Shown piece by piece: positions 43,998-52,200 of a DNA stretch of 64,000 nucleotides (positions within the stretch are counted from its first letter, which is position 1; each line of letters opens with the position of its first letter). A model generated the notes under the pieces. It was not told the DNA's origin. It searched no databases and was given only the letters and a program-made list of their open reading frames with translations. The stretch is taken from contig NZ_QDKG01000002.1 of assembly GCF_003076635.1 (NCBI RefSeq), positions 556,077 to 620,076 of the forward strand. Reading direction: 5' to 3'. The DNA is from Sphingobacterium corticibacter. GTDB taxonomy: Bacteria; Bacteroidota; Bacteroidia; Sphingobacteriales; Sphingobacteriaceae. A program made the position numbers and the translations under genes.

Positions 43998-44090
43998 AAA
44001 CGTCTTTGCGAGGAAGCATGACGAAGCAATCTAAACATTTACAAACATAAGATTGCTTCGTCGTCGTTCCTCCTTCTCGCAAGGACGTTT
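43998..44090. repeat. Long interspersed palindromic repeat (GCGAGGAAG...GACGAAGCAATCT type)
   Basis: Two arms, 43998-44032 and 44049-44090, are near-perfect inverted copies. The outer stem is AAACGTCTTTGCGAG with CTCGCAAGGACGTTT (one G-T pair). The inner stem is GACGAAGCAATCT with AGATTGCTTCGTC. The loop is about 16 nt. The core resembles the short palindromic repeat 'TTGCGAGGA...GACGAAGCAATC' found scattered in several bacterial phyla. It lies between two convergent genes, a usual place for such elements, and may also end transcription. Confidence 0.85.
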
Positions 44091-44145
44091 ATAGTTTTTA
44101 AGTTGAAGGTTTTCTGCTAATAACTTCGGATTTTACTCCGATTCT

Positions 44146-45228
44146 TTATTTCACAAAAGGTGGTTTTTTCACCACGGCTTTCACCGACTGATTACGAATC
44201 TGAATATAGATTTCCGTGCCTTCTTTAGCAAAGGCAGTATCTACATAACCTAATCCAACCGATTTCTTTAAACTCGGCGATTGTGTTCCTGAAGTTACAC
44301 GACCAATGGTTTTACCTTCTGCATTCACGATCAGATAATCATGACGCGGAATACCACGATCAATCATTTCAAAACCGACTAGCTTTTGCTTTACACCAGC
44401 TTCTTTTTCTGCTTTCAGGTTTGCACTATTGACGAAGTCTTTCGTGAATTTCGTTACCCAACCTAAGCCTGCGGCTAATGGAGATGTATTGTCGTCAATA
44501 TCATTGCCATAAAGGCAGAAACCCATTTCCAAGCGCAAGGTATCACGCGCACCTAATCCAATTGGCTTGATGCCATATGCTGCGCCTGCTTCCATGATCG
44601 CATCCCACACTTGTTGCGCATGCTCATTCGCTACATAGATTTCAAAACCGCCAGCACCGGTATATCCTGTCGCAGAAACCAATACATTATCCACACCGGC
44701 AAAACTGCCTTTTGCAAAAGTGTAATATTCCATCGGAGCTAAGTCGATATCGGTCAAGGATTGTAAAGCATCAGTCGCTTTTGGTCCTTGTACAGCAAAT
44801 AGAGATGTCTCGTCCGAGATGTTTTTCATGTCTACACCATAGGTGTTATAGCGCGAGATCCAATCCCAGTCTTTGTCGATGTTCGAAGCATTTACCACTA
44901 ACAGATACGTTTTCTCATCGATACGGTAGGTCAAGAAATCATCTACTACACCGCCTGTTTCATTCGGAATATAGCCATATTGTACCTTGCCATCATATAG
45001 CTTGGCAGCATCGTTCGATGATATTTTTTGGATTAATTCTAACGCGTTATCCCCTTTTAAGATGAATTCGCCCATGTGACTTACATCAAACATGCCTACT
45101 TTCGTACGTACTGTTTCGTGCTCATCGTTGATGCCTGAATATTGTACCGGCATATCGAAGCCAGCGAAAGGTACCATCTTAGCACCTAAAGAAATATGAT
45201 GATTGGTTAATGCCGTGTTTTTAGTCAT
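44146..45228 (-). CDS. gcvT: Glycine cleavage system aminomethyltransferase (T protein)
   Basis: 360 residues from the ATG at 45228 ([21 protein letters not shown]), where GcvT proteins begin; nine further residues upstream do not fit. Folate-binding and catalytic region: [30 protein letters not shown] near 25-55, DDFLTYR near 103-109, [12 protein letters not shown] near 190-201, and [22 protein letters not shown] near 228-250. It releases ammonia and moves the one-carbon unit to tetrahydrofolate. The gcvH and gcvP genes are not in the window. Monocistronic by position. Confidence 0.96.
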   Translation of the reverse strand: MTKNTALTNHHISLGAKMVPFAGFDMPVQYSGINDEHETVRTKVGMFDVSHMGEFILKGDNALELIQKISSNDAAKLYDGKVQYGYIPNETGGVVDDFLTYRIDEKTYLLVVNASNIDKDWDWISRYNTYGVDMKNISDETSLFAVQGPKATDALQSLTDIDLAPMEYYTFAKGSFAGVDNVLVSATGYTGAGGFEIYVANEHAQQVWDAIMEAGAAYGIKPIGLGARDTLRLEMGFCLYGNDIDDNTSPLAAGLGWVTKFTKDFVNSANLKAEKEAGVKQKLVGFEMIDRGIPRHDYLIVNAEGKTIGRVTSGTQSPSLKKSVGLGYVDTAFAKEGTEIYIQIRNQSVKAVVKKPPFVK

Positions 45229-45303
45229 AAAAGTTCTTCGTTCAAAGTCGCCCAAAAATACATAAAATACGTGTAAGCCGAGAAAGATTGATGCGGTAAA
45301 ATA

Positions 45304-46032
45304 CTACATATCCAACGCTGTTGTCAAGCTAGGCACAGGCACCAAATCAGAGGGAATCCCTAAAATGTCTACTACACGCGCAAATTCCGGTTGAATTGGG
45401 GCTTCTATGTCTACTCTGGTGTTGTGCACAGGATGTATGAAAGAAAGGGAAGAGGCATGCAACATCATGGTATCCATCTCAAAAGTTTCCTTCCACAACT
45501 TATTCTGCTTGTTGCATCCGTGTGGGCGATCGCCAATGATTGGGTGCAGAATATGGGCGAAATGACGACGTAACTGATGCATTCTGCCGGTTTCTGGCTG
45601 TGCTTCTACCAGGCTATAGCGCGAAGTAGAATGCTTGCCAAAAGGCAAATCTATTTCGGCTAGCGCCAATGTTTTATAATGGGTAATAGCCTCTTGCATC
45701 ATCCCATTTTCTTTCTTCAAGGCATAATCTATTGTACCTTCCGCAGGAGCATGACCGCGCAATACGGCTACATACTTTTTGCTCATTTGCCGATTGGCAA
45801 ACATCGGCTGTATCACGCCATCCATCTCCCGGTTCAGGCTGAAGAGCAATACGCCGCTTGTTTTCCGATCTAAGCGATGTGCAGGATGTACCATTTTGCC
45901 GATTTGCTGTCGCAATAATTGTAGCGCGAACTCACTCGCATCGCTAGCGATGGACGATCGATGTACCAATAAACCGTGCGGTTTATTGACGGCAATGAGG
46001 TATTCATCCTCATAAAGAATATCTAAATGCAT
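45304..46032 (-). CDS. truC: tRNA pseudouridine-65 synthase-like (TruC, RluA family)
   Basis: 242 residues. The catalytic motif HRLDRKTSG holds Asp55. The opening LYEDEYLIAVNKPHGLLVHRS, the later HYKTLALAEI, and PETGRMHQLRRHFAHILHPIIGDRPHG closely follow E. coli TruC in order and spacing. TruC modifies uridine 65 of some tRNAs. It starts in ATG/stop overlap with the preceding gene at 46032, suggesting coupling with the 122-residue protein gene. Confidence 0.9.
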   Translation of the reverse strand: MHLDILYEDEYLIAVNKPHGLLVHRSSIASDASEFALQLLRQQIGKMVHPAHRLDRKTSGVLLFSLNREMDGVIQPMFANRQMSKKYVAVLRGHAPAEGTIDYALKKENGMMQEAITHYKTLALAEIDLPFGKHSTSRYSLVEAQPETGRMHQLRRHFAHILHPIIGDRPHGCNKQNKLWKETFEMDTMMLHASSLSFIHPVHNTRVDIEAPIQPEFARVVDILGIPSDLVPVPSLTTALDM

Positions 46033-46400
46033 TATAAGTCTTTGAGTATGCGGATAATCTTGTCGGCCTCTTCATCAATCTTTGGGCTCAGCCAGACCAT
46101 TCCAAAGGCGCCTCCACCAACTACTTGAGCGTCAGCTTGCCATCTGATTTCGATTAACGAAAACAAATAATAGTTCTTGATATGAACATTGTTGACTAAG
46201 AATTCGTCGATTACTCGATCTCCAAAAAGCATCATGCCCAATTGCATGGCATCCTCATGCTTATAATCGAGTTGTGAGGTGAGGAGTTCTTTCGCCTTGG
46301 CGCGCAACACTTCCTCGTGTCTTTCTTGACTAGGATTGGTCAGAAAAGCCGCGATAAGCACGACTATTCCGACCAATGCAAAGATGCGTGTTTTACTCAT
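46032..46400 (-). CDS. Small DUF4359-like protein with N-terminal membrane segment
   Basis: 122 residues. One hydrophobic segment at about 6-21 (IFALVGIVVLIAAFLTNPS) is followed by a charged helical part and a beta-rich end (NYYLFSLIEIRWQ, GGGAFGMVWLSP). The pattern fits DUF4359, whose function is unknown. Its stop overlaps the truC start by one base and it begins 5 nt after the SIMPL gene, so the three genes form an operon. Confidence 0.7.
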   Translation of the reverse strand: MSKTRIFALVGIVVLIAAFLTNPSQERHEEVLRAKAKELLTSQLDYKHEDAMQLGMMLFGDRVIDEFLVNNVHIKNYYLFSLIEIRWQADAQVVGGGAFGMVWLSPKIDEEADKIIRILKDL

Positions 46401-46405
46401 CTTAT

Positions 46406-47137
46406 TTATTTGCCGTTTAATTCAAATACAGCATCTACATTCGCGATCAACTTGATCGGGCGAATACTGATATTAATGTTGCTAGCTTCCTCAGCACCTT
46501 CCATCATGTCAGCAGATTTTGCACTCATCGCATACATGCGACCGACTGGCATGATATCGTTCCAGCTAAATGAACTATTGTCGTTAATCAATAATGCTTT
46601 ACCAATCGCTTGGCCATCTGCACTAGCCAATACTTCGGCGTTAGCGCGCGCGTCTTTTACTGCTTCTGTCTTAAGATCACGCTCGATTTGGCGTTTTTGC
46701 GAATGATCATACTCACTAATAGAAGTGCTCTGCATACCGCGACTATCTACCTCATCAAATAGCGTGTTCAATTTAGATAAATCCGTTACTTTGATGCGGT
46801 ACTGACGTGCTTGCAATAATTCGGGGTTTTTATTCTTTTTTGTCTCGTTGTTGTAGCTGTAGATATTTTGGATCGTTAGATCTTCTTGTTTAACACCATT
46901 TTTTAGCGCCGCATCAAACAATTGCTTCTCTAGAGTTTCAATTGTTACTTTCTTACGTGCATTTCCGTCTACTAAATATTCTCGAAGCGATACTGACAAG
47001 TAGATAATATCAGGTGTAACTTCTTTTTCCGCGTATCCTTTTGTCGATACTCTGCGTGCATTGTCTCCAGTCATAGTTTGTGCATTACTTGCAGATACAA
47101 GGCCGATCAAGGCCATAAGGTAGATGATTTTTTTCAT
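46406..47137 (-). CDS. SIMPL-domain (DUF541) secreted protein
   Basis: 243 residues from the ATG at 47137 (MKKIIYLMALIGLVSASNAQ), which gives a clean signal peptide; a longer frame to 47167 adds 10 residues that spoil it. The SIMPL/DUF541 domain covers most of the mature part: STKGYAEKEVTPDIIYLSVSL near 31-51, LTIQNIYSYNNETKK near 87-101, RQYRIKVTDLSKLNTLFDEV, and the end RPIKLIANVDAVFELNG. Members include E. coli YggE, linked to oxidative stress; the mechanism is not known. First gene of a three-gene operon with the DUF4359-like gene and truC. Confidence 0.92.
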   Translation of the reverse strand: MKKIIYLMALIGLVSASNAQTMTGDNARRVSTKGYAEKEVTPDIIYLSVSLREYLVDGNARKKVTIETLEKQLFDAALKNGVKQEDLTIQNIYSYNNETKKNKNPELLQARQYRIKVTDLSKLNTLFDEVDSRGMQSTSISEYDHSQKRQIERDLKTEAVKDARANAEVLASADGQAIGKALLINDNSSFSWNDIMPVGRMYAMSAKSADMMEGAEEASNINISIRPIKLIANVDAVFELNGK

Positions 47138-47287
47138 GTTGTTGTCTTTTAAAATAATGTACGTCAAAAACTGTTCAATTGTTACAGAAAGACCAAAATT
47201 TTTTCTTTTGGTTTAAGAGCTTGTAAAAATAATTCCAAATTATTGATTATATTCAATATCTTTATGGAACAATAATTTTAATACAAA

Positions 47288-47479
47288 ATGCAAGAAGGAA
47301 CAGTAAAATTTTTCAATGAAACTAAAGGTTTCGGTTTCATTATTCCAAATTCTGGCGAGAGCGAAATTTTCGTTCACGTGTCAGGTTTGGTAGACAAAGT
47401 TCGTGAGAACGACCACGTATCTTACGAAGTAGAGCAAGGACGTAAAGGCCTTAACGCGGTAAATGTAAAACTTATTTAA
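47288..47479 (+). CDS. Cold-shock-domain protein
   Basis: 63 residues, one OB-fold. RNP1 is KGFGFI at 13-18 and RNP2 is EIFVHVSGL near 26-34. It binds single-stranded RNA and DNA and can unwind RNA structure. A near-consensus TATCTTTA lies at 47257-47264, 23 nt before the start. The gene ends at a 30-nt perfect palindrome that should act as terminator. It stands alone between two minus-strand genes. Confidence 0.95.
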   Translation: MQEGTVKFFNETKGFGFIIPNSGESEIFVHVSGLVDKVRENDHVSYEVEQGRKGLNAVNVKLI

Positions 47480-47515
47480 GACTACGATTAGATATTAAAT
47501 ATATTTATTGTGTCA

Positions 47516-47545
47516 GAAAGCTCGATATCACGTGATATCGAGCTT
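47516..47545. terminator. Perfect 30-nt palindrome, bidirectional terminator
   Basis: Positions 47516-47530 and 47531-47545 are exact reverse complements with no spacer (centre CAC|GTG). A T-run follows the right arm. It lies between the cold-shock gene and the convergent recO, whose stop is 23 nt away. Confidence 0.82.
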
Positions 47546-47568
47546 TTTGTATGCTGTAGTGCGCAGTT

Positions 47569-48285
47569 TTAGGCGAATATTTCTTCTAATACAACTAAGG
47601 ATCGTACCTCGCCAAAATTTTCGGTGTGTAGCCGGTACAGGTCCAATATCTTTTCCAAAAGATACCGACGATCGTCCTTCGAAAGACTTACTTCGTGCAT
47701 GGATTCAAAACTGCTATTCATCAACAATCTAAAGGTGGAAGTATTCGGTTCAGCAATAAAATGGGCGTGTGCTGGTAAGCTGTTAGTAAATACACCTTCA
47801 GCAAGATCGAGATAAGGCTTTTGTGTTTGAATAGGGTAAAATCCTAAATATCTGCTTAAGCCAATAAGAAACAGTAAATGAAAATTGCCCAATTTTGTGG
47901 TTGCTTGATCTAGCCACTGGATGGAATCTGCTATGTATTGAAAGACAAAAGGGTCAGGATTTTGGTGGCGAAGTACTTTATAAAGTACTTCGTTGAGGAA
48001 CATCGCAATAGAACTCTTGACGATGTTGAGCGGAATATCGCGTAAAACGGGATATTGCTGTGCCTCTTTTATCCGTTGCAACTGGTTGTGCTCTTTGTGA
48101 TATGCTTGCAAATCCAGCAGGTGGAACGGTTGCAAGATGGCTAAAGGGATTTTCGCCTTCGGTTTTTTAGCTCCTTGGATCAAATAAGATTGTAGACCGT
48201 GATCTTTGGTAAAGATTTGAGCTACAATGCTGTTTTCCGAATAGTTTGTTAGTTTCAGAGCAATGCCTTGGGTCCGAACAATCAT
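47569..48285 (-). CDS. recO: DNA repair protein RecO
   Basis: 238 residues. The N-terminal OB-fold is IVRTQGIALKLTNYSENSIVAQIFTKDHGLQSYLIQG, split around residues 2-38. The helical C-terminal part includes LLFLIGLSRYLGFYP near 156-170. The zinc Cys residues of some RecO proteins are absent, as in other Bacteroidota. RecO loads RecA onto SSB-coated DNA with RecR in gap repair. It is followed (upstream on the strand) by a small membrane protein gene 11 nt away, so they may be an operon. Confidence 0.93.
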   Translation of the reverse strand: MIVRTQGIALKLTNYSENSIVAQIFTKDHGLQSYLIQGAKKPKAKIPLAILQPFHLLDLQAYHKEHNQLQRIKEAQQYPVLRDIPLNIVKSSIAMFLNEVLYKVLRHQNPDPFVFQYIADSIQWLDQATTKLGNFHLLFLIGLSRYLGFYPIQTQKPYLDLAEGVFTNSLPAHAHFIAEPNTSTFRLLMNSSFESMHEVSLSKDDRRYLLEKILDLYRLHTENFGEVRSLVVLEEIFA

Positions 48286-48295
48286 GCACTTTTCA

Positions 48296-48523
48296 TTATT
48301 TTAAATTTTGTTGATCACGCCGATAGCGTTGCAATGTATTGCGATCTATTTTTCGGAATACGCTATACATTGATAGAATCACTCCAATACCAAAACACAG
48401 TACGCCGATTGGCATAATAAATTTGTACATACTACCTTCCGCTTGCATCAAATTCAAACTATAGATGGTGATGATGGCGCCCAGAATCAATAAGCCGAAA
48501 CCTCGAATTAAATACTTGTTCAT
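48296..48523 (-). CDS. Small membrane protein of unknown function
   Basis: 75 residues with two hydrophobic spans, about 5-25 and 34-55, and a basic C-terminal tail (RKIDRNTLQRYRRDQQNLK). It starts the likely two-gene message with recO, whose ATG lies 10 nt beyond its stop. The family is not recognised by me. Confidence 0.75.
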   Translation of the reverse strand: MNKYLIRGFGLLILGAIITIYSLNLMQAEGSMYKFIMPIGVLCFGIGVILSMYSVFRKIDRNTLQRYRRDQQNLK

Positions 48524-48818
48524 GTTGTGAATTGTTGAAAACTATTTAAAGTCCATTTCATCCAATCTGTTCCGCAAAATACGTTCTTTTGTGAGAAATC
48601 TGTGTAGTACATCCACCATTCCCTGTGAGAATGTGCTATACAAGGACATTTGTTATAACACACATTGTGTGCCAAATCCTGTGTTGATGCGGCTAATTTC
48701 TATATTTTTGAAAAAAATATTGCGCAGTCATATTGCATATCCCAAAAGAAATTTAGATATTTGCAAACTCTTTGAAAAGAGAGTATTGAACAAAATACAA
48801 CATTAAAAATCAGATATC
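48524..48818. other. Intergenic region upstream of rpmB
   Basis: 295 bases with no convincing gene. Near the right end, TTAGATATTTGC at about 48754-48765 contains GATATTTG, a near match to the -7 element and a candidate for the rpmB operon promoter. Confidence 0.4.
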
Positions 48819-49052
48819 ATGTCAAGAATTTGTGATTTAACAGGCAAAGCAGCATTGAAAGGGAATAACGTTTCTCACTCAAACGTTAAGACCAAAAGAA
48901 AATTCTACCCGAACTTACAAACTAAACGCTTCTACATTCCAGAAGAAGATCGTTGGATTACGTTGAAAGTATCTACTGCTGCGATCAAAACGATTAACAA
49001 AAACGGTATTACTGCCGTAATCGAAAAATTCATCAAAAAAGGATACGTTTAG
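48819..49052 (+). CDS. rpmB: 50S ribosomal protein bL28
   Basis: 77 residues. The opening MSRICDLTGKAALKGNNVSHS and KTKRKFYPNLQTKRFYIPEE are the bL28 signature; the ending FIKKGYV is usual. The zinc-binding Cys pairs of some bL28 are missing (one Cys at 5). It is a large-subunit protein. It leads the row rpmB, rpmG, DUF4295-like, ftsY, a conserved order in Bacteroidota. Confidence 0.97.
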   Translation: MSRICDLTGKAALKGNNVSHSNVKTKRKFYPNLQTKRFYIPEEDRWITLKVSTAAIKTINKNGITAVIEKFIKKGYV

Positions 49053-49139
49053 TAGTTACTACTATACAGCCTGTTGTATCAGAAGTCAATATTTATTAGA
49101 AATTACAAGCCCGTGAGGGTCTAAATAAAGCATAAGAAA

Positions 49140-49322
49140 ATGGCTAAAAAGGGAAATAGAGTACAAGTTATTCTAGAGTGTACAGAGCACAAAGAAACTG
49201 GTCTTCCAGGAATGTCTCGTTATATCACTACAAAGAACAAGAAAAACACTACTGAGCGTTTAGAATTGAAAAAATTCAACCCAGTATTGAGAAAAGTAAC
49301 GGTTCATAAAGAAATTAAGTAA
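49140..49322 (+). CDS. rpmG: 50S ribosomal protein bL33
   Basis: 60 residues. It has the opening [20 protein letters not shown] and [20 protein letters not shown] at the end, as in bL33. The four Cys residues of the zinc form are absent except one, so this is the zinc-free type. It lies 87 nt after rpmB and 66 nt before the DUF4295-like gene. Confidence 0.96.
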   Translation: MAKKGNRVQVILECTEHKETGLPGMSRYITTKNKKNTTERLELKKFNPVLRKVTVHKEIK

Positions 49323-49388
49323 GCAATCTGTGATATTCTTCGTAGTGGCTTAGGCTTGCGAAGATCATCGCATAAAATATAACATACC

Positions 49389-49550
49389 ATGGCAAAGAAG
49401 GCAGTTGCATCATTACAAAAAGGTGGTGGTAAAGAGTTTACAAAAGTAATTCTTACCGCTAAGTCTGCAAAAACAGGCGCTTATACTTTCAAAGAAAGTA
49501 TGGTACACAATGACAAAGTGAAAGAGGTTATCTCTGCATCTTCTAAATAA
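49389..49550 (+). CDS. DUF4295-like small basic protein, probably ribosome-associated
   Basis: 53 residues: it opens MAKKAVASLQKGGGKEFTKV, continues ILTAKSAKTGAYTFKESMV and ends in a short helix. It is short, Lys-rich and sits after bL28 and bL33 genes, before ftsY. The layout matches the DUF4295 family, found only in Bacteroidota as far as I recall. A novel ribosomal protein, bL38, was reported in the Flavobacterium johnsoniae ribosome structure; whether this protein is bL38 I cannot confirm. A ribosomal role is inferred from context and composition. Confidence 0.85.
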   Translation: MAKKAVASLQKGGGKEFTKVILTAKSAKTGAYTFKESMVHNDKVKEVISASSK

Positions 49551-49706
49551 GCATTGTATCTTTCTTTTTTAAGATCATCCTTATCAAAGATTCAAAGCCG
49601 TTTTGGTCATTGCCAAAAGGGCTTTTTTAGTATATTTGGCTTTCTTTCGCGCAGCGGAAGATCCAGAATAGCAGTGATATTGCACTTTTAGTAAATAGAT
49701 TTTAGC

Positions 49707-50669
49707 ATGGGATTATTCGATTTTTTTAAGAAAAAACAAGAGACGCCGGAAGCCCACGAGGCGCTTGATAAAGGATTGGAGAAAACCAAAGATGGTTTCC
49801 TTTCCAAAATCACGAAGGCTGTTGTTGGAAAATCGACCATCGATGATGATGTGCTAGATAATCTGGAGGAGGTATTAGTTACGTCTGATGTCGGTGTTAC
49901 GACCACCTTGAAGATCGTAGATCGGATTCAGAAGCGCGTAGCCAAGGATAAATACGTGAGCACGGATGATCTACATGGATTGCTGCGTGATGAGATTCAA
50001 TCTTTGCTTGCCGAAAACAATAGCGACGATTTTGAGCGATTGGAATACGGCGATCACAAACCATACGTGATTATGGTAGTGGGCGTGAATGGCGTCGGCA
50101 AAACCACAACCATCGGTAAGTTGGCTCATCAGCTGAAAGAAGCCGGCAACAAAGTCGTGCTTGGTGCAGCAGATACTTTTCGTGCTGCTGCTGTGGATCA
50201 GATCAAGCTTTGGGGCGAACGTGTCGGAGTCCGTGTAGTGGCGCAGCCAATGGGTTCTGATCCTGCATCAGTAGCTTTTGACACCGTCAAATCTGCGGTA
50301 GCAAATGGTGATGATGTCGCTATTATCGATACTGCAGGTCGCTTACACAACAAGGTTGGCTTGATGAACGAGCTGACAAAGATTAAGAACGTGATGCAAA
50401 AGGTCGTGCCCGATGCACCACACGAAATCTTGTTGGTATTAGATGCCTCTACAGGGCAGAATGCCATTGAGCAATGTAAGCAATTTACCGAAGCAACAGA
50501 TGTGAATGCGTTAGCATTGACGAAGCTAGATGGTACCGCCAAAGGTGGTGTCGTTATTGGAATATCCGATCAGTTCAAGATTCCGGTAAAATACATCGGA
50601 GTTGGCGAGAAAATCGGTGACCTGCAATTATTTCAGAAAAAAGATTTTGTAGACTCTTTATTTAAATAG
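49707..50669 (+). CDS. ftsY: Signal recognition particle receptor FtsY
   Basis: 320 residues. The N domain covers about 25-105, preceded by a short basic start (MGLFDFFKKKQET), without the long acidic A domain of E. coli FtsY. The G domain has P-loop GVNGVGKTTT at 126-135, DTFRAAAVDQI near 153-163, DTAGRL near 207-212 and TKLDGTAKGG near 269-278. It is the GTPase that receives the SRP-ribosome complex at the membrane. Gene order rpmB-rpmG-DUF4295-ftsY-rimO joins translation with membrane targeting. Confidence 0.97.
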   Translation: MGLFDFFKKKQETPEAHEALDKGLEKTKDGFLSKITKAVVGKSTIDDDVLDNLEEVLVTSDVGVTTTLKIVDRIQKRVAKDKYVSTDDLHGLLRDEIQSLLAENNSDDFERLEYGDHKPYVIMVVGVNGVGKTTTIGKLAHQLKEAGNKVVLGAADTFRAAAVDQIKLWGERVGVRVVAQPMGSDPASVAFDTVKSAVANGDDVAIIDTAGRLHNKVGLMNELTKIKNVMQKVVPDAPHEILLVLDASTGQNAIEQCKQFTEATDVNALALTKLDGTAKGGVVIGISDQFKIPVKYIGVGEKIGDLQLFQKKDFVDSLFK

Positions 50670-50750
50670 CAAAGAGTTTACCCAACATAAGCATATGCCG
50701 GCGCGCGATCTACCAAAAGATCATTGACCGAGCATTTGGAAAGAGATAGT

Positions 50751-52085
50751 ATGAGAACGAAAGAGAAAAAGGTAGCCGCAACAGTGCGTAAACCACGTGT
50801 GAACGTCGTAACGCTAGGTTGTTCGAAAAACATCCACGACAGTGAAGTGTTGATGGGGCAGTTAAAAGGCAATCGCATTGATGTGGTACACGAATCTTCC
50901 AACATTCAAGCGGATGATATCGTAGTGATCAATACTTGTGGATTTATTGATAACGCGAAGCAAGAATCGATCGATACCATTCTTCAGTTCTCCGAACTCA
51001 AAGACCAAGGAAAAGTTAATAAGGTGATCGTGACCGGATGTCTTTCCGAGCGCTATAAACCAGAACTCCGAGCGGAGATCAGCAACGTTGATGCGTACTT
51101 CGGTACCAACGATCTGCCAGATTTGTTATCGAGCATTGGTGCAGATTATAGGCACGAATTGGTGGGCGAACGCTTGCTTACGACACCTTCGCATTTCTCT
51201 TATTTCAAGATTGCCGAAGGTTGTAATCGTCCATGTTCGTTCTGTGCGATTCCACTCATGCGTGGTAAGCACGTTTCCAAATCCATTGATGATTTAGTGA
51301 AAGAAGCCAAATTCTTGGCTTCTAATGGCACGAAGGAGCTGATCTTGATCGCACAAGATCTTACCTATTATGGGCTAGATATTTATGGCAAACGCAATTT
51401 GTCGGATTTGATGCGTCATCTTTCCGATGTGGAAGGCATCGATTGGATTCGCATGCAATATGCGTATCCGTCTGGTTTTCCGATGGACATTCTGGATGTG
51501 ATGAATGAGCGTAGCAATATCTGTAATTACCTAGATATGCCGTTGCAACACATTACGGATAATATGTTGAAATCCATGCGCCGCGGTATTGACAAGCAGA
51601 AAACCATAGATCTTGTCAACAAGATTCGGGACAAAGTGCCTGATATCGCTTTGCGTACGACATTAATCTGTGGCTATCCGGGCGAGACCGAAGCAGATTT
51701 TGAAGAAATGTCGCGCTGGGTAGAGGATACACAGTTCGATCGTTTGGGTTGCTTTACCTATTCGCACGAAGAAAAAACACATGCGCATACCTTGGTAGAC
51801 GATGTGCCAGAAGAAGTAAAGGAATACCGCGTGGAGCAGATCATGGAAATCCAGCAAGGTATTTCATTCGACAAAAATCAAGAAAAAGTAGGCAACGAAT
51901 ACCGCGTATTGATTGATAAGAAAGACGGCGATTATTTTGTAGGTCGTACCGAATACGATTCGCCTGAGGTAGACAATGAGGTGCTCGTAAATGCTACGAC
52001 AGATTATGCTCGTGTGGGCGACTTTGTACAGGTGAAGATCGATCGTGCCGAAGATTTCGACTTGTACGGAACTATTGTTAAATAA
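50751..52085 (+). CDS. rimO: Ribosomal protein uS12 methylthiotransferase RimO
   Basis: 444 residues from the ATG at 50751; an upstream in-frame TTG would add nine unrelated residues. The N-terminal domain has Cys24, Cys63 and Cys97 for one [4Fe-4S] cluster. The radical-SAM motif is CNRPCSFC at 158-165, binding the second cluster. A TRAM domain follows in the last 65 residues (YRVLIDKKDGDYFVGRTE). The LGCSKNIHDSE opening marks RimO rather than MiaB. It thiomethylates an Asp of ribosomal protein uS12. Lies 81 nt after ftsY. Confidence 0.95.
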   Translation: MRTKEKKVAATVRKPRVNVVTLGCSKNIHDSEVLMGQLKGNRIDVVHESSNIQADDIVVINTCGFIDNAKQESIDTILQFSELKDQGKVNKVIVTGCLSERYKPELRAEISNVDAYFGTNDLPDLLSSIGADYRHELVGERLLTTPSHFSYFKIAEGCNRPCSFCAIPLMRGKHVSKSIDDLVKEAKFLASNGTKELILIAQDLTYYGLDIYGKRNLSDLMRHLSDVEGIDWIRMQYAYPSGFPMDILDVMNERSNICNYLDMPLQHITDNMLKSMRRGIDKQKTIDLVNKIRDKVPDIALRTTLICGYPGETEADFEEMSRWVEDTQFDRLGCFTYSHEEKTHAHTLVDDVPEEVKEYRVEQIMEIQQGISFDKNQEKVGNEYRVLIDKKDGDYFVGRTEYDSPEVDNEVLVNATTDYARVGDFVQVKIDRAEDFDLYGTIVK

Positions 52086-52167
52086 TTGATGGCCGTCGCA
52101 TATTTTTCGCGGGGCTCATTTATTTGTCAAATCTTGTCTGGCCATGCCGATTAGGTGCTAAAAGCAC

Positions 52168-52175
52168 TACTTTTG
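52168..52175 (+). promoter_or_regulatory. -7 promoter element of bshC
   Basis: TACTTTTG, matching TAnnTTTG, 25 nt before the ATG. No -33 partner at the usual spacing. Confidence 0.45.
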
Positions 52176-52200
52176 TGCAGATTAAATTTAGGGTAAGAGA

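Noticed and set aside
48591..48806. 71-codon plus-strand frame before rpmB
   Set aside because: Composition is unlike neighbouring genes, no recognisable family, and it overlaps the region where the rpmB promoter should be.
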